From Methanocorpusculum sp. (GTDB lineage Archaea; Halobacteriota; Methanomicrobia; Methanomicrobiales; Methanocorpusculaceae): a stretch of DNA of 5,123 bases. How positions within the stretch are numbered: position 1 is the first letter of the stretch; every line of letters begins with the position of its first letter. The notes below the pieces were generated by a model. It was not told the DNA's origin. It worked only from the letters and a program-made list of their open reading frames with translations, and ran no database searches. Positions 1 to 5,123 of this stretch are shown here, in pieces. The position numbers were made by a program, and so were the translations under genes. The stretch covers positions 1 through 5,123 of the forward strand of contig DALTWR010000082.1 in assembly GCA_029986975.1 (NCBI GenBank), in the 5' to 3' direction.

Positions 1-190
1 CCTGCAGATACATGCCTGCAGCCATAATCTGACTTGCGCCGGCAAATACTGATGCGGACATGAACACTGTTTCTGAAAGAGAAAACCCTGCCTCACGGGC
101 AATAACAGCGAAGGCTATACCTATCGGAAGAAATGCAAAAATAATCGGAACTGTTACTTTTACTCCGGCGAGATAATGCGATTTATTCAT
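1..190 (-). CDS. azlC: AzlC-family branched-chain amino acid transporter, N-terminal part (cut by window edge)
   Basis: Translating the minus strand from the ATG at 190 gives 63 residues, open to the window edge. It starts MNKSHYLAGVKVTVPIIFAF and continues through LPIGIAFAVIAREAGFS and SVFAGASQIMAAGM. The order 'G-hydrophobic-P, PIGIAF, AREAG, AGASQ' is the typical N-terminus of AzlC proteins, the large subunit of the AzlCD exporter of branched-chain and other amino acids in the cytoplasmic membrane. A first membrane segment covers about residues 9-27 and a second begins near 43. The start is well fixed: in-frame TAG and TAA codons lie just upstream. No Shine-Dalgarno is visible before it. 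The family is normally about 230 residues, so roughly three quarters is missing, and a small AzlD partner would be expected beyond the left edge. Substrate is inferred from the family only. Confidence 0.82.
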   Translation of the reverse strand, partial: MNKSHYLAGVKVTVPIIFAFLPIGIAFAVIAREAGFSLSETVFMSASVFAGASQIMAAGMYLQ

Positions 191-208
191 TGATAACTAT
201 TACTGCAT

Positions 209-242
209 AAAAAAACAGAACTGCAGAGATAAATCCCTGCAG
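209..242 (-). terminator. Hairpin followed by U7 tract, likely terminator of the universal stress protein gene
   Basis: Read on the minus strand, the arms CTGCAGGGAT and ATCTCTGCAG (242 down to 221) pair over 10 positions with one G-U wobble. Two unpaired bases remain between the arms, so the innermost pair is probably open. About five bases after the stem comes a run of seven T (215-209). It lies just past the stop of the stress protein gene and just before the azlC start, so termination of the upstream gene is the simplest reading. Archaeal termination depends mainly on the U-tract; the hairpin may instead act in the azlC leader. Confidence 0.6.
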
Positions 243-251
243 ACCGGAAAA

Positions 252-680
252 TTATTTTCTCACAATCAGAAGATTTGTCTTTACGTTCTTTGCAACGTAG
301 GTCGAAACACTGCCGAGGAAAAGCTGATCGAACTTTGATTTTCCAAGAGAGCCGGTGACGACAAGGTCACACTCAAGCTTCTTTGCAGTCTTAACAATAA
401 GATCTCCTGCGCGTCCTGCTTCAAGAATGGTATCAACTTCAACACCCTTTTCTGCAGCAATCTTCTTGACATCATCCATTGCACTTGTGCCTTCCTCTTC
501 AAAGCGGCGGTAGATTATCTCTCCGGCCGGCTCGTTCGGTCCGGGGTTTCTGATGTTTACATCAATTACATAGATTACATGCAGCTTTGCACTGCTCAGT
601 TTTGCTAACTCAACTGCCTGCTCAAATGCGTGAAGACTGATTTCAGAACCGTCTACGGCAACAAGAATATTTGAATACAT
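252..680 (-). CDS. Universal stress protein (UspA family, ATP-binding type)
   Basis: This is a complete 142-residue single-domain UspA protein, the usual family length. It opens MYSNILVAVDGSEISLHAFE, where the beta-1 strand ends in D10, the residue that contacts adenine in ATP-binding members. The nucleotide loop is intact near the C-terminus: G110-x2-G113-x9-G123-S124, followed by the final strand NLLIVRK. Such cytosolic proteins form dimers and are linked to stress survival; the specific role here cannot be read from sequence. The start is secure: an in-frame TAG directly precedes the ATG, and a GAGG (plus-strand 690-693) lies nine bases upstream. It follows the amidohydrolase gene on the same strand, but a strong TATA box in the 63-bp gap argues for its own transcript. 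A hairpin plus U7 follows the stop. Confidence 0.96.
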   Translation of the reverse strand: MYSNILVAVDGSEISLHAFEQAVELAKLSSAKLHVIYVIDVNIRNPGPNEPAGEIIYRRFEEEGTSAMDDVKKIAAEKGVEVDTILEAGRAGDLIVKTAKKLECDLVVTGSLGKSKFDQLFLGSVSTYVAKNVKTNLLIVRK

Positions 681-689
681 CTACTTGTA

Positions 690-693
690 CCTC
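690..693 (-). promoter_or_regulatory. Shine-Dalgarno of the universal stress protein gene
   Basis: Minus-strand GAGG, nine bases before the ATG at 680. It stands out because most other genes in this window show no ribosome-binding site and seem to be leaderless or nearly so. Confidence 0.6.
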
Positions 694-722
694 GAATGTT
701 AGAATGTTAATCTATTTCCCTG

Positions 723-736
723 CATATAATATATAG
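723..736 (-). promoter_or_regulatory. TATA box of the universal stress protein gene
   Basis: Minus-strand CTATATATTATATG is an almost pure A/T box about 50 bases before the start codon. A start site some 26 bases downstream, near 704, would give a leader of about 24 bases that includes the GAGG. It sits within 20 bases of the end of the amidohydrolase gene, so the stress protein can be transcribed alone. Confidence 0.6.
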
Positions 737-743
737 ATTACGT

Positions 744-1802
744 TCAGACTCTCTTTGAAGAGATGACCTCAGTAACAGATGCACATCCTAGACGCTGAAG
801 CGCTGTTGCAAGCGGTTTTCTGCTCCATGAAGTAACTCCTGCGGCATCAAGTATTGTCAGATTTGCAGGATTCCCTTTTTCAATACCGGTCTTTTGTCCT
901 GCAAGATTAAATCCGGCTGTTGCTGCACGAAGAGCGTCTTCAGCTGACACTCCATAGACAGTCATCAGAAATGCACACTCCGAAAACATATCAGGCGGTA
1001 CAAACATTGCATTATCTGTTCCGAGAAGCAGATTCACTCCTGCATCAAGAAGCTGTTTTACCGGCGGATGTTCCAGCGAGCTGCTTACATGCAGAATCCA
1101 GTTTGAACGGGGGCAAAGACAGACTGAAATTCCTTCATCAGCAGCCCGTCTGATATCCTGCTCACGGAAATGTGTTCCGTGAATTATGATGTCCGGCTGC
1201 AGAGCAAACGCGGCATCGATATCGGTTGTTTTTCCTTCGCCCGCGTGAACCGCTGTGATGCGCCCCATCTTTTTGACTGCGTCGAATGCTTCAAACTCGG
1301 ATGCTAAGCCATGCGCGCTTGACAAGCCGATGCCTGATGCGTTTGGGTGCAGCTCGCCGCCGTCACGTCCAAGAATCAAAGCTGTCATCTCATTACCCAC
1401 ACAGGACGAAAGCATCTCAACACCATCCATGCCTCCTTCGCGGAAGTCTGCAAAACCCAGAGTGCCGCTTTGTTTCATGTACTGAATTGAGTTTCTGATA
1501 CCTGATGCCAAATCCTCGTTTGATGCGGCGCGAAGGATTCTGTGCTTTAATCCGTCAGGCGGGGCAACAAGTTCTGCAAGCGGTCTGTCTGCAGGAGTAT
1601 CAAGCGCTACCGTATCCCCGAGATGCGTATGCGCGTTGAAAAAAGCAGGAAGAATATACTGTTCTGCGGGAGAGCGTGACGGTTCGATATCAATAATGAT
1701 ACCATTTTGTATCGTCAGCTCAACATTTTCCGGAGTGAATTCACTCCCAAGAAATGCAATGCCGGAAATCTGCCGTTTTGAATCAGCCACGCTTTTTCCC
1801 AT
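744..1802 (-). CDS. Metal-dependent amidohydrolase, cytosine deaminase/chlorohydrolase-like (COG0402 type), substrate unknown
   Basis: The 352-residue protein has an amidohydrolase beta-barrel layout. A short N-terminal beta-sandwich segment (about 11-50) leads to the metal motif NAHTH with H58 and H60. It continues with H186 and E189 in VHAGEG, H208 in IIHGTH, the family motif CPRSN at 230-234, and the catalytic aspartate D263 in GTDNAMF. It closes with GNPANLTILDAAG (310-322), the returning sandwich strand. All expected metal ligands are present, so it should be an active hydrolase or deaminase, probably cytosolic. It is shorter than the roughly 420 residues usual for methanogen adenosine/5'-deoxyadenosine deaminases of this group, so I do not assign a substrate. 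The start is supported by an in-frame TGA three codons upstream; a GAGG abuts the ATG, too close to be a standard ribosome site. The neighbouring genes give no pathway clue. Confidence 0.88.
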   Translation of the reverse strand: MGKSVADSKRQISGIAFLGSEFTPENVELTIQNGIIIDIEPSRSPAEQYILPAFFNAHTHLGDTVALDTPADRPLAELVAPPDGLKHRILRAASNEDLASGIRNSIQYMKQSGTLGFADFREGGMDGVEMLSSCVGNEMTALILGRDGGELHPNASGIGLSSAHGLASEFEAFDAVKKMGRITAVHAGEGKTTDIDAAFALQPDIIIHGTHFREQDIRRAADEGISVCLCPRSNWILHVSSSLEHPPVKQLLDAGVNLLLGTDNAMFVPPDMFSECAFLMTVYGVSAEDALRAATAGFNLAGQKTGIEKGNPANLTILDAAGVTSWSRKPLATALQRLGCASVTEVISSKRV

Positions 1803-1810
1803 CCCTCTTC

Positions 1811-1820
1811 ATTTATATGT
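1811..1820 (+). promoter_or_regulatory. TATA box of secG (leaderless promoter)
   Basis: ATTTATATGT is centred about 27 bases before the secG ATG at 1842. In archaea that spacing places the transcription start on or next to the A of the ATG. No Shine-Dalgarno is present, in agreement with a leaderless mRNA. Confidence 0.55.
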
Positions 1821-1829
1821 GTTGAGATT

Positions 1830-1842
1830 CAATATAATAATA
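1830..1842 (-). promoter_or_regulatory. TATA-like box of the amidohydrolase gene
   Basis: Minus-strand TATTATTATATTG is centred about 33 bases before the amidohydrolase ATG at 1802, predicting a leader of about six bases. It runs up against the secG start codon, so the promoters of the two divergent genes overlap. The A/T richness could also serve only to melt the secG start region. Confidence 0.45.
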
Positions 1843-2003
1843 TGGCTCAGAAAAGTTCAGGAAGAGGATTATCTTCATCCGCAGGTTTAGTTACCTATTA
1901 CGATGCCGATAACAAAAAATCCTTCCATATTAAACCTGTTGCAGTACTGATTACTGCAGGGGTCATAGGCATTGCCGTCTATGTATTAAATCTCATCTTC
2001 TGA
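1842..2003 (+). CDS. secG: Preprotein translocase subunit SecG (Sec61-beta homologue)
   Basis: This 53-codon gene is easily missed because of its size. The product begins MAQKSSGRGLSSSAGLVTYY and continues DADNKKSFHIKPVAVLI. It matches the archaeal Sec61-beta pattern: a polar Ser/Gly/Lys-rich cytosolic N-terminus, the conserved SAGLV-x-YY-D core (13-21), a short charged stretch, then K-P and a single hydrophobic helix (about 32-53) that ends the protein. It is a tail-anchored subunit of the SecYE-beta protein-conducting channel in the cytoplasmic membrane. Length is normal for archaea (50-60 residues). The ATG lies about 27 bases from a TATA box, giving a leaderless mRNA. It is divergent from the amidohydrolase (39 bp) and convergent with the MetE-like gene (33 bp), so it is transcribed alone. 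Confidence 0.93.
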   Translation: MAQKSSGRGLSSSAGLVTYYDADNKKSFHIKPVAVLITAGVIGIAVYVLNLIF

Positions 2004-2013
2004 TGGGATTTAC

Positions 2014-2023
2014 GTCTTTTTCT
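2014..2023 (+). terminator. U-rich terminator of secG
   Basis: TCTTTTTCTT starts 11 bases after the secG stop, inside the 33-bp gap between two convergent genes. There is no hairpin; short U-tracts of this kind are enough for archaeal RNA polymerase. No matching U-tract is seen on the minus strand for the opposing gene. Confidence 0.45.
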
Positions 2024-2036
2024 TAAATCTTATGAA

Positions 2037-2825
2037 TCATCCCAATTCGTCATAGGGAACCGTAACCTCTGACAGAATCTTCCAGTAGTCATCTTCAGAA
2101 TCATTTTTCCGGTATCCTGCGATAAAGAGATGGTCGCGGTCAACGGATTCGAGCGCGGCTTTAAGAGAGATACTCTCAGCATCTTTCAGATAGACGTTTC
2201 TTACCGTATAAGAATCAATAAAATCTGCGAGGCGTTTTACATCCTCTGCAGAGAGAACTATGTCGCGCGAACATTCAAGAACAGACTCAAGTGCATCTGC
2301 AGATGCCGACCACAGATACTTTTTTCCCTGAAATCTCTCAAGTTCAATCTCTGTCGGATGTTCCGCGAGAAGAACAGTACCCGAAATACCAGCATCCCGC
2401 ATTTCGCGGGAAAGTCGTAAGAACGCATCACACAGCGCATCCTGCAGTTCATCTTCATCAGAGTAATATGAATCAGTAATCTCTAACGAGCAGGGAGAGG
2501 GAAGACTGAAACTGAAATGCTTCACAGATTTTTTTGCAAGCCTTATATCATTTACAACAGAGCCCACATTCATCTCAGGCACATTGGAAAGCACCCTATC
2601 AGAAATGCCAAAGACTTCTTCGATGCGCGGCGCATAAAACGCACCGCCCGCTGCAGGAGATGACACATACGGATGCTGTGCTGCAAGAAGAGCTGATGTC
2701 TCATACCTGATAAAATCTGCTTCATTTCCTTTTATCCCGGAAATCCATGCGGCAGCATCAGCGGCATCTGGTACTGCTTCCGCATCAGAACCAAGAGAGA
2801 TGAGAGGAAAAGAAACTCTGCGCAT
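2037..2825 (-). CDS. Uncharacterised protein, possibly a divergent core-MetE (methionine synthase)-like TIM-barrel protein
   Basis: I do not recognise this 262-residue protein with certainty. It has no signal peptide or membrane helix and is acidic. The middle part resembles core-MetE proteins: a segment NVGSVVNDIRLAKKSVK (86-102), a strand and loop FSFSLPSPCSLEI (104-116) where MetE proteins have a 'lPGPytL' motif, then SYYSDEDELQDAL (119-131), a helix ending REMRDAGISG, and the strand VLLAEHP (151-157) where MetE has 'IQIDEP'. The metal site of MetE (His-x-Cys, Glu and a C-terminal Cys) is not seen: the only cysteines are C112, C132 and C185, none in H-x-C. The protein is also about 50 residues shorter than single-domain methanogen MetE proteins. 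Either it has lost methyltransfer activity or the resemblance is only to the fold. An in-frame TGA shortly upstream supports the start. It is divergent from metG by 97 bp. The MetE link is inference. Confidence 0.55.
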   Translation of the reverse strand: MRRVSFPLISLGSDAEAVPDAADAAAWISGIKGNEADFIRYETSALLAAQHPYVSSPAAGGAFYAPRIEEVFGISDRVLSNVPEMNVGSVVNDIRLAKKSVKHFSFSLPSPCSLEITDSYYSDEDELQDALCDAFLRLSREMRDAGISGTVLLAEHPTEIELERFQGKKYLWSASADALESVLECSRDIVLSAEDVKRLADFIDSYTVRNVYLKDAESISLKAALESVDRDHLFIAGYRKNDSEDDYWKILSEVTVPYDELG

Positions 2826-2850
2826 ATCTATTCATGTGTCGTCAGAAGAG

Positions 2851-2860
2851 ATAAACATAA
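2851..2860 (-). promoter_or_regulatory. Candidate TATA box of the MetE-like gene, possibly shared with metG
   Basis: Minus-strand TTATGTTTAT is centred about 30 bases before the ATG at 2825, predicting a leader of only a few bases. On the plus strand the same stretch (ATAAACATAA) is the only plausible TATA element for metG; it would put the metG start near 2880 and give a leader of about 43 bases. No Shine-Dalgarno is seen for either gene. Confidence 0.35.
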
Positions 2861-2922
2861 GAGACTATCTGCAGGCTGGATGAATGGATTGATACTCTCA
2901 GCCGCCAAATTAGAATATACAT

Positions 2923-4968
2923 ATGAACAAACCCACCGTTGTCACCTGCGGACTGCCCTACACCAACGGCTTATGCCACTTAGGACATCTGCGAACATAT
3001 ATTCCGGGAGATTTCTATGTCAGATATCTCAGAAGACTCGGAGAGGACATTGTTTTTGTCTGCGGTTCAGACAATCACGGAACGCCAATCGTGGTATCTG
3101 CTGAAGCAGAGCATGTCTCTCCCCGCGAAATAAGCGAACGCTATCACAAGCACTTCGACGAAGTCTTCAAAGCAATGGGCGTCAAATTTGACCGCTTCGG
3201 CATGACCGATGACCCGACAAACCATGCCCGCGCAACTCAGATATTAAATGCCTTAATCGAGAAAGGCTATGTCTATGAGCAGGTCATTCAGCAGAGTTAC
3301 TGCCCGAAGTGCGGAAGATTCCTTCCGGACAGATATGTAGAAGGAACCTGTCCCTACTGCGGAAAACACGCACGCGGAGACGAATGCGACCAGGGCTGCG
3401 GAAGACATCTTGAACCCGGAGAGATTTTAGACCCGACCTGTGCTACCTGCGGCACCAAAGCAGAACTGCGCGAGCAGAAACACTACTACTTCAAACTCTC
3501 TGCGTTCAGAGACTATCTCTTAGAATATCTGCCGTCACTGAAAGGCACGCTCAATGCCAGAAATTATGCAACCGGCTGGGTTGAAAACGAACTCAAAGAC
3601 TGGTGCATTACCCGTATGATGGACTGGGGTGTGAAGTTCCCGGCAGAAGGTGCTGACGGTTTAGTCTGTTATGTCTGGGTAGATGCACCCATCGGTTATA
3701 TTGCATTTACTGAAGAATGGGCTGAAGAAAACAAAGCCGACTGGAAGAAATACTGGATTGACGGTGAGCGGGTTCACTTCATCGGATCTGATATTATCTA
3801 TCACCACTGTGTTTTCTGGCCGGCGCTTCTGCACGGCGCAGGATATCAGCCCCCATCAGCGGTTGTTGCATCCGGAATGGTCACAATTGACGGTGAAAAG
3901 TTCTCCAAGTCCCGCGGAAATGTGGTCTGGACAAAAGAAGACTACATCGATAAAGGTCTGCCGGCAGATTATCTCAGATACTATCTTTTGGCATACACGA
4001 GCCACACGCGCGAACTTGATTTCAGCTGGAAGGAGTTCCAGGCAAGAATCAATAATGAACTCGTAAACACTTTCGGAAACTTCGCAAACAGAAGCATGAC
4101 CTTAGTCAAAAACAAGTTAGGTCATATTCCTGAGTGTGCAGTCGAGCCGCAGATTTTTGAAGAGATTTCCAAATCCCTTGCATCAATCGAAGAAGCGGTT
4201 CGCGCCTATGAGTTTAAGGCAGCAGTCGATGGAATCCTGCAGCTCGCATCCTACGGAAACGGATACATTTCCGGAGAAGCTCCGTGGAAACTGTTGAAGG
4301 AAGATGTACCGCGTGCAGAGCAGGTTTTAAAGAACTGTCTGCAGGTCGTAAAGGCATGTGCCCTTGTTATGCAGCCTGTGATGCCTGACTTTGCCCAGAA
4401 ACTCTGGGAGATGTTAGGATACACTGATAACGTCGAAGAACACCCGATTTCCGATGCGCTTGTTCCATTCGAAAACACAGCACTCGGAGAAGTAAAACCG
4501 CTCTTTGCACGGATTGAGGATAAGCAGCGCGAGGAACTCGAAGCAGTTTTAGCAAAGCGTGCAGAAGAAGCAAAAGATAAAGCCGCAGGTAAATCTGCGA
4601 AGAACGAGGAAAAACCCATGGTCGAAGAAGTTATTGAACCAATTTCAACTGATATTGTAACGATTGATGATGTCGCAAAACTTGATCTCCGCGTCGGAGA
4701 GGTCATTAAGTGTGAGAAAGTAGAAAAAGCTGACCGTCTCCTGCGTCTTCAGGTAGATATTGGTACTGAAGTCAGACAGATTGTGTCAAGCATTGCAAAA
4801 GAATACACGCCTGAGGAGATGGTCGGCAAAAAGATTATCGTGATTGTTAACTTAAAGCCGGCAAAGTTCCGCGGAGAAGAAAGCAACGGTATGCTCTTCG
4901 CAGCAGGCGAGTCTGCATCACTCTTAATTCCGTTAAGAGATGTTCCGAATGGAACTAAGGTGCACTAA
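2923..4968 (+). CDS. metG: Methionyl-tRNA synthetase with fused C-terminal tRNA-binding domain
   Basis: The 681-residue class I synthetase charges tRNA-Met with methionine using ATP, for both initiation and elongation, in the cytosol. The HIGH motif is HLGH (19-22), after the typical start VVTCGLPYTNGLCHLGH. An inserted zinc domain holds four CxxC-like pairs: C127/C130, C143/C146, C155/C159 and C173/C176. WVDAPIGY (252-259) belongs to the active site, and KFSKS (326-330) is the KMSKS loop. The anticodon-binding helical domain covers about 365-530. A Lys/Glu/Ala-rich linker (about 531-575) joins an OB-fold tRNA-binding domain of the Trbp111/EMAP type (about 582-681, with DLRVGEV and NLKPAKFRGEESNGM). 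Length and order are standard for archaeal members with the fused domain. The ATG at 2923 is the only sensible start: an in-frame TAG lies three codons upstream and the HLGH motif needs this N-terminus. All key residues are intact. Confidence 0.98.
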   Translation: MNKPTVVTCGLPYTNGLCHLGHLRTYIPGDFYVRYLRRLGEDIVFVCGSDNHGTPIVVSAEAEHVSPREISERYHKHFDEVFKAMGVKFDRFGMTDDPTNHARATQILNALIEKGYVYEQVIQQSYCPKCGRFLPDRYVEGTCPYCGKHARGDECDQGCGRHLEPGEILDPTCATCGTKAELREQKHYYFKLSAFRDYLLEYLPSLKGTLNARNYATGWVENELKDWCITRMMDWGVKFPAEGADGLVCYVWVDAPIGYIAFTEEWAEENKADWKKYWIDGERVHFIGSDIIYHHCVFWPALLHGAGYQPPSAVVASGMVTIDGEKFSKSRGNVVWTKEDYIDKGLPADYLRYYLLAYTSHTRELDFSWKEFQARINNELVNTFGNFANRSMTLVKNKLGHIPECAVEPQIFEEISKSLASIEEAVRAYEFKAAVDGILQLASYGNGYISGEAPWKLLKEDVPRAEQVLKNCLQVVKACALVMQPVMPDFAQKLWEMLGYTDNVEEHPISDALVPFENTALGEVKPLFARIEDKQREELEAVLAKRAEEAKDKAAGKSAKNEEKPMVEEVIEPISTDIVTIDDVAKLDLRVGEVIKCEKVEKADRLLRLQVDIGTEVRQIVSSIAKEYTPEEMVGKKIIVIVNLKPAKFRGEESNGMLFAAGESASLLIPLRDVPNGTKVH

Positions 4969-4990
4969 TTTTTTTCAACTCACTTTTTTT
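4969..4990 (+). terminator. Tandem U7 tracts, terminator of metG
   Basis: A run of seven T begins directly after the metG stop codon (4969-4975) and a second run of seven follows at 4984-4990, with no hairpin. Tandem U-tracts are a standard intrinsic termination signal for archaeal RNA polymerase. The two runs and the bases after them (CAACTCAC and AGCTGAC) look like an imperfect 15-bp tandem repeat. Confidence 0.65.
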
Positions 4991-5123
4991 AGCTGACTGA
5001 TTTCCTCATCCGAGTTGATAAAATAGAGGACACACTGCCGCAATGAAAGCTGAGCAAAAATAAACTCAACAAAATATCAACACAGGAATACAATATCCAT
5101 CATCACAAAACGGACCAATCATT

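Noticed and set aside
127..176. The eight cysteines encoded within metG (residue numbers of the protein) as an unusual feature
   Set aside because: Two zinc knuckles in the connective-peptide insertion are normal for archaeal and many bacterial methionyl-tRNA synthetases.
1803..1812. Alternative minus-strand ATG upstream of the amidohydrolase start
   Set aside because: It lies ten bases upstream and is therefore out of frame; in the gene's own frame a TGA comes first.
2912..2921. AGAATATACA just before the metG start as a TATA box
   Set aside because: A start site 25 bases downstream would fall inside the coding region and remove the residues leading to the HLGH motif.
2880..3104. Plus-strand open frame starting in the metG leader
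   Set aside because: It runs out of frame into metG, whose frame has all synthetase motifs; the product resembles no family.
4251..4706. 151-codon minus-strand open frame opposite metG
   Set aside because: It is antisense to the metG anticodon-binding domain and linker. Its Ser/Phe/Ala-rich product is the mirror of Lys/Glu/Ala codons.
4975..5076. Minus-strand open stretch of 33 codons after metG
   Set aside because: It has no ATG, no ribosome-binding site and an in-frame stop directly upstream. It overlaps the metG terminator, where AAA codons arise from the T-tract, so I did not call it a gene.

Overview
The window reads as ordinary chromosome of a euryarchaeon, most likely a methanogen of the Methanomicrobiales type. 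The archaeal assignment rests on a 53-residue Sec61-beta (SecG) gene, TATA-box promoters that sit about 25-30 nt from start codons with little or no leader, U-tract terminators, and an archaeal-style methionyl-tRNA synthetase with two zinc knuckles and a fused C-terminal tRNA-binding domain. The order-level guess comes from overall protein character and base composition and is inference only.

Layout from left to right. Minus strand 1-190 is the N-terminal part of an AzlC-family amino-acid exporter that runs off the left edge. Minus strand 252-680 is a complete ATP-binding-type universal stress protein with its own TATA box and Shine-Dalgarno; a hairpin plus U7 tract separates it from azlC. 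Minus strand 744-1802 is a metal-dependent amidohydrolase of the cytosine deaminase/chlorohydrolase group. Plus strand 1842-2003 is the small Sec61-beta gene, divergent from the amidohydrolase across only 39 bp, so the two promoters interlock. Minus strand 2037-2825 is an unassigned 262-residue protein that I read as a divergent, probably metal-site-less relative of core MetE (methionine synthase) proteins; it converges on secG and diverges from metG. Plus strand 2923-4968 is metG, followed by two U7 tracts and about 150 bp with no convincing gene.

The genes do not form one pathway or one operon: there are two divergent pairs and one convergent pair. The only suggestive functional link is the MetE-like protein beside methionyl-tRNA synthetase (a methionine theme). 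I see no mobile element, CRISPR array, tRNA or rRNA, and no clear evidence of a new multi-gene system. The points most worth a second look are the MetE-like orphan, the interlocked divergent promoters, the strong excess of the palindrome CTGCAG, and a possible internal translation start in metG.
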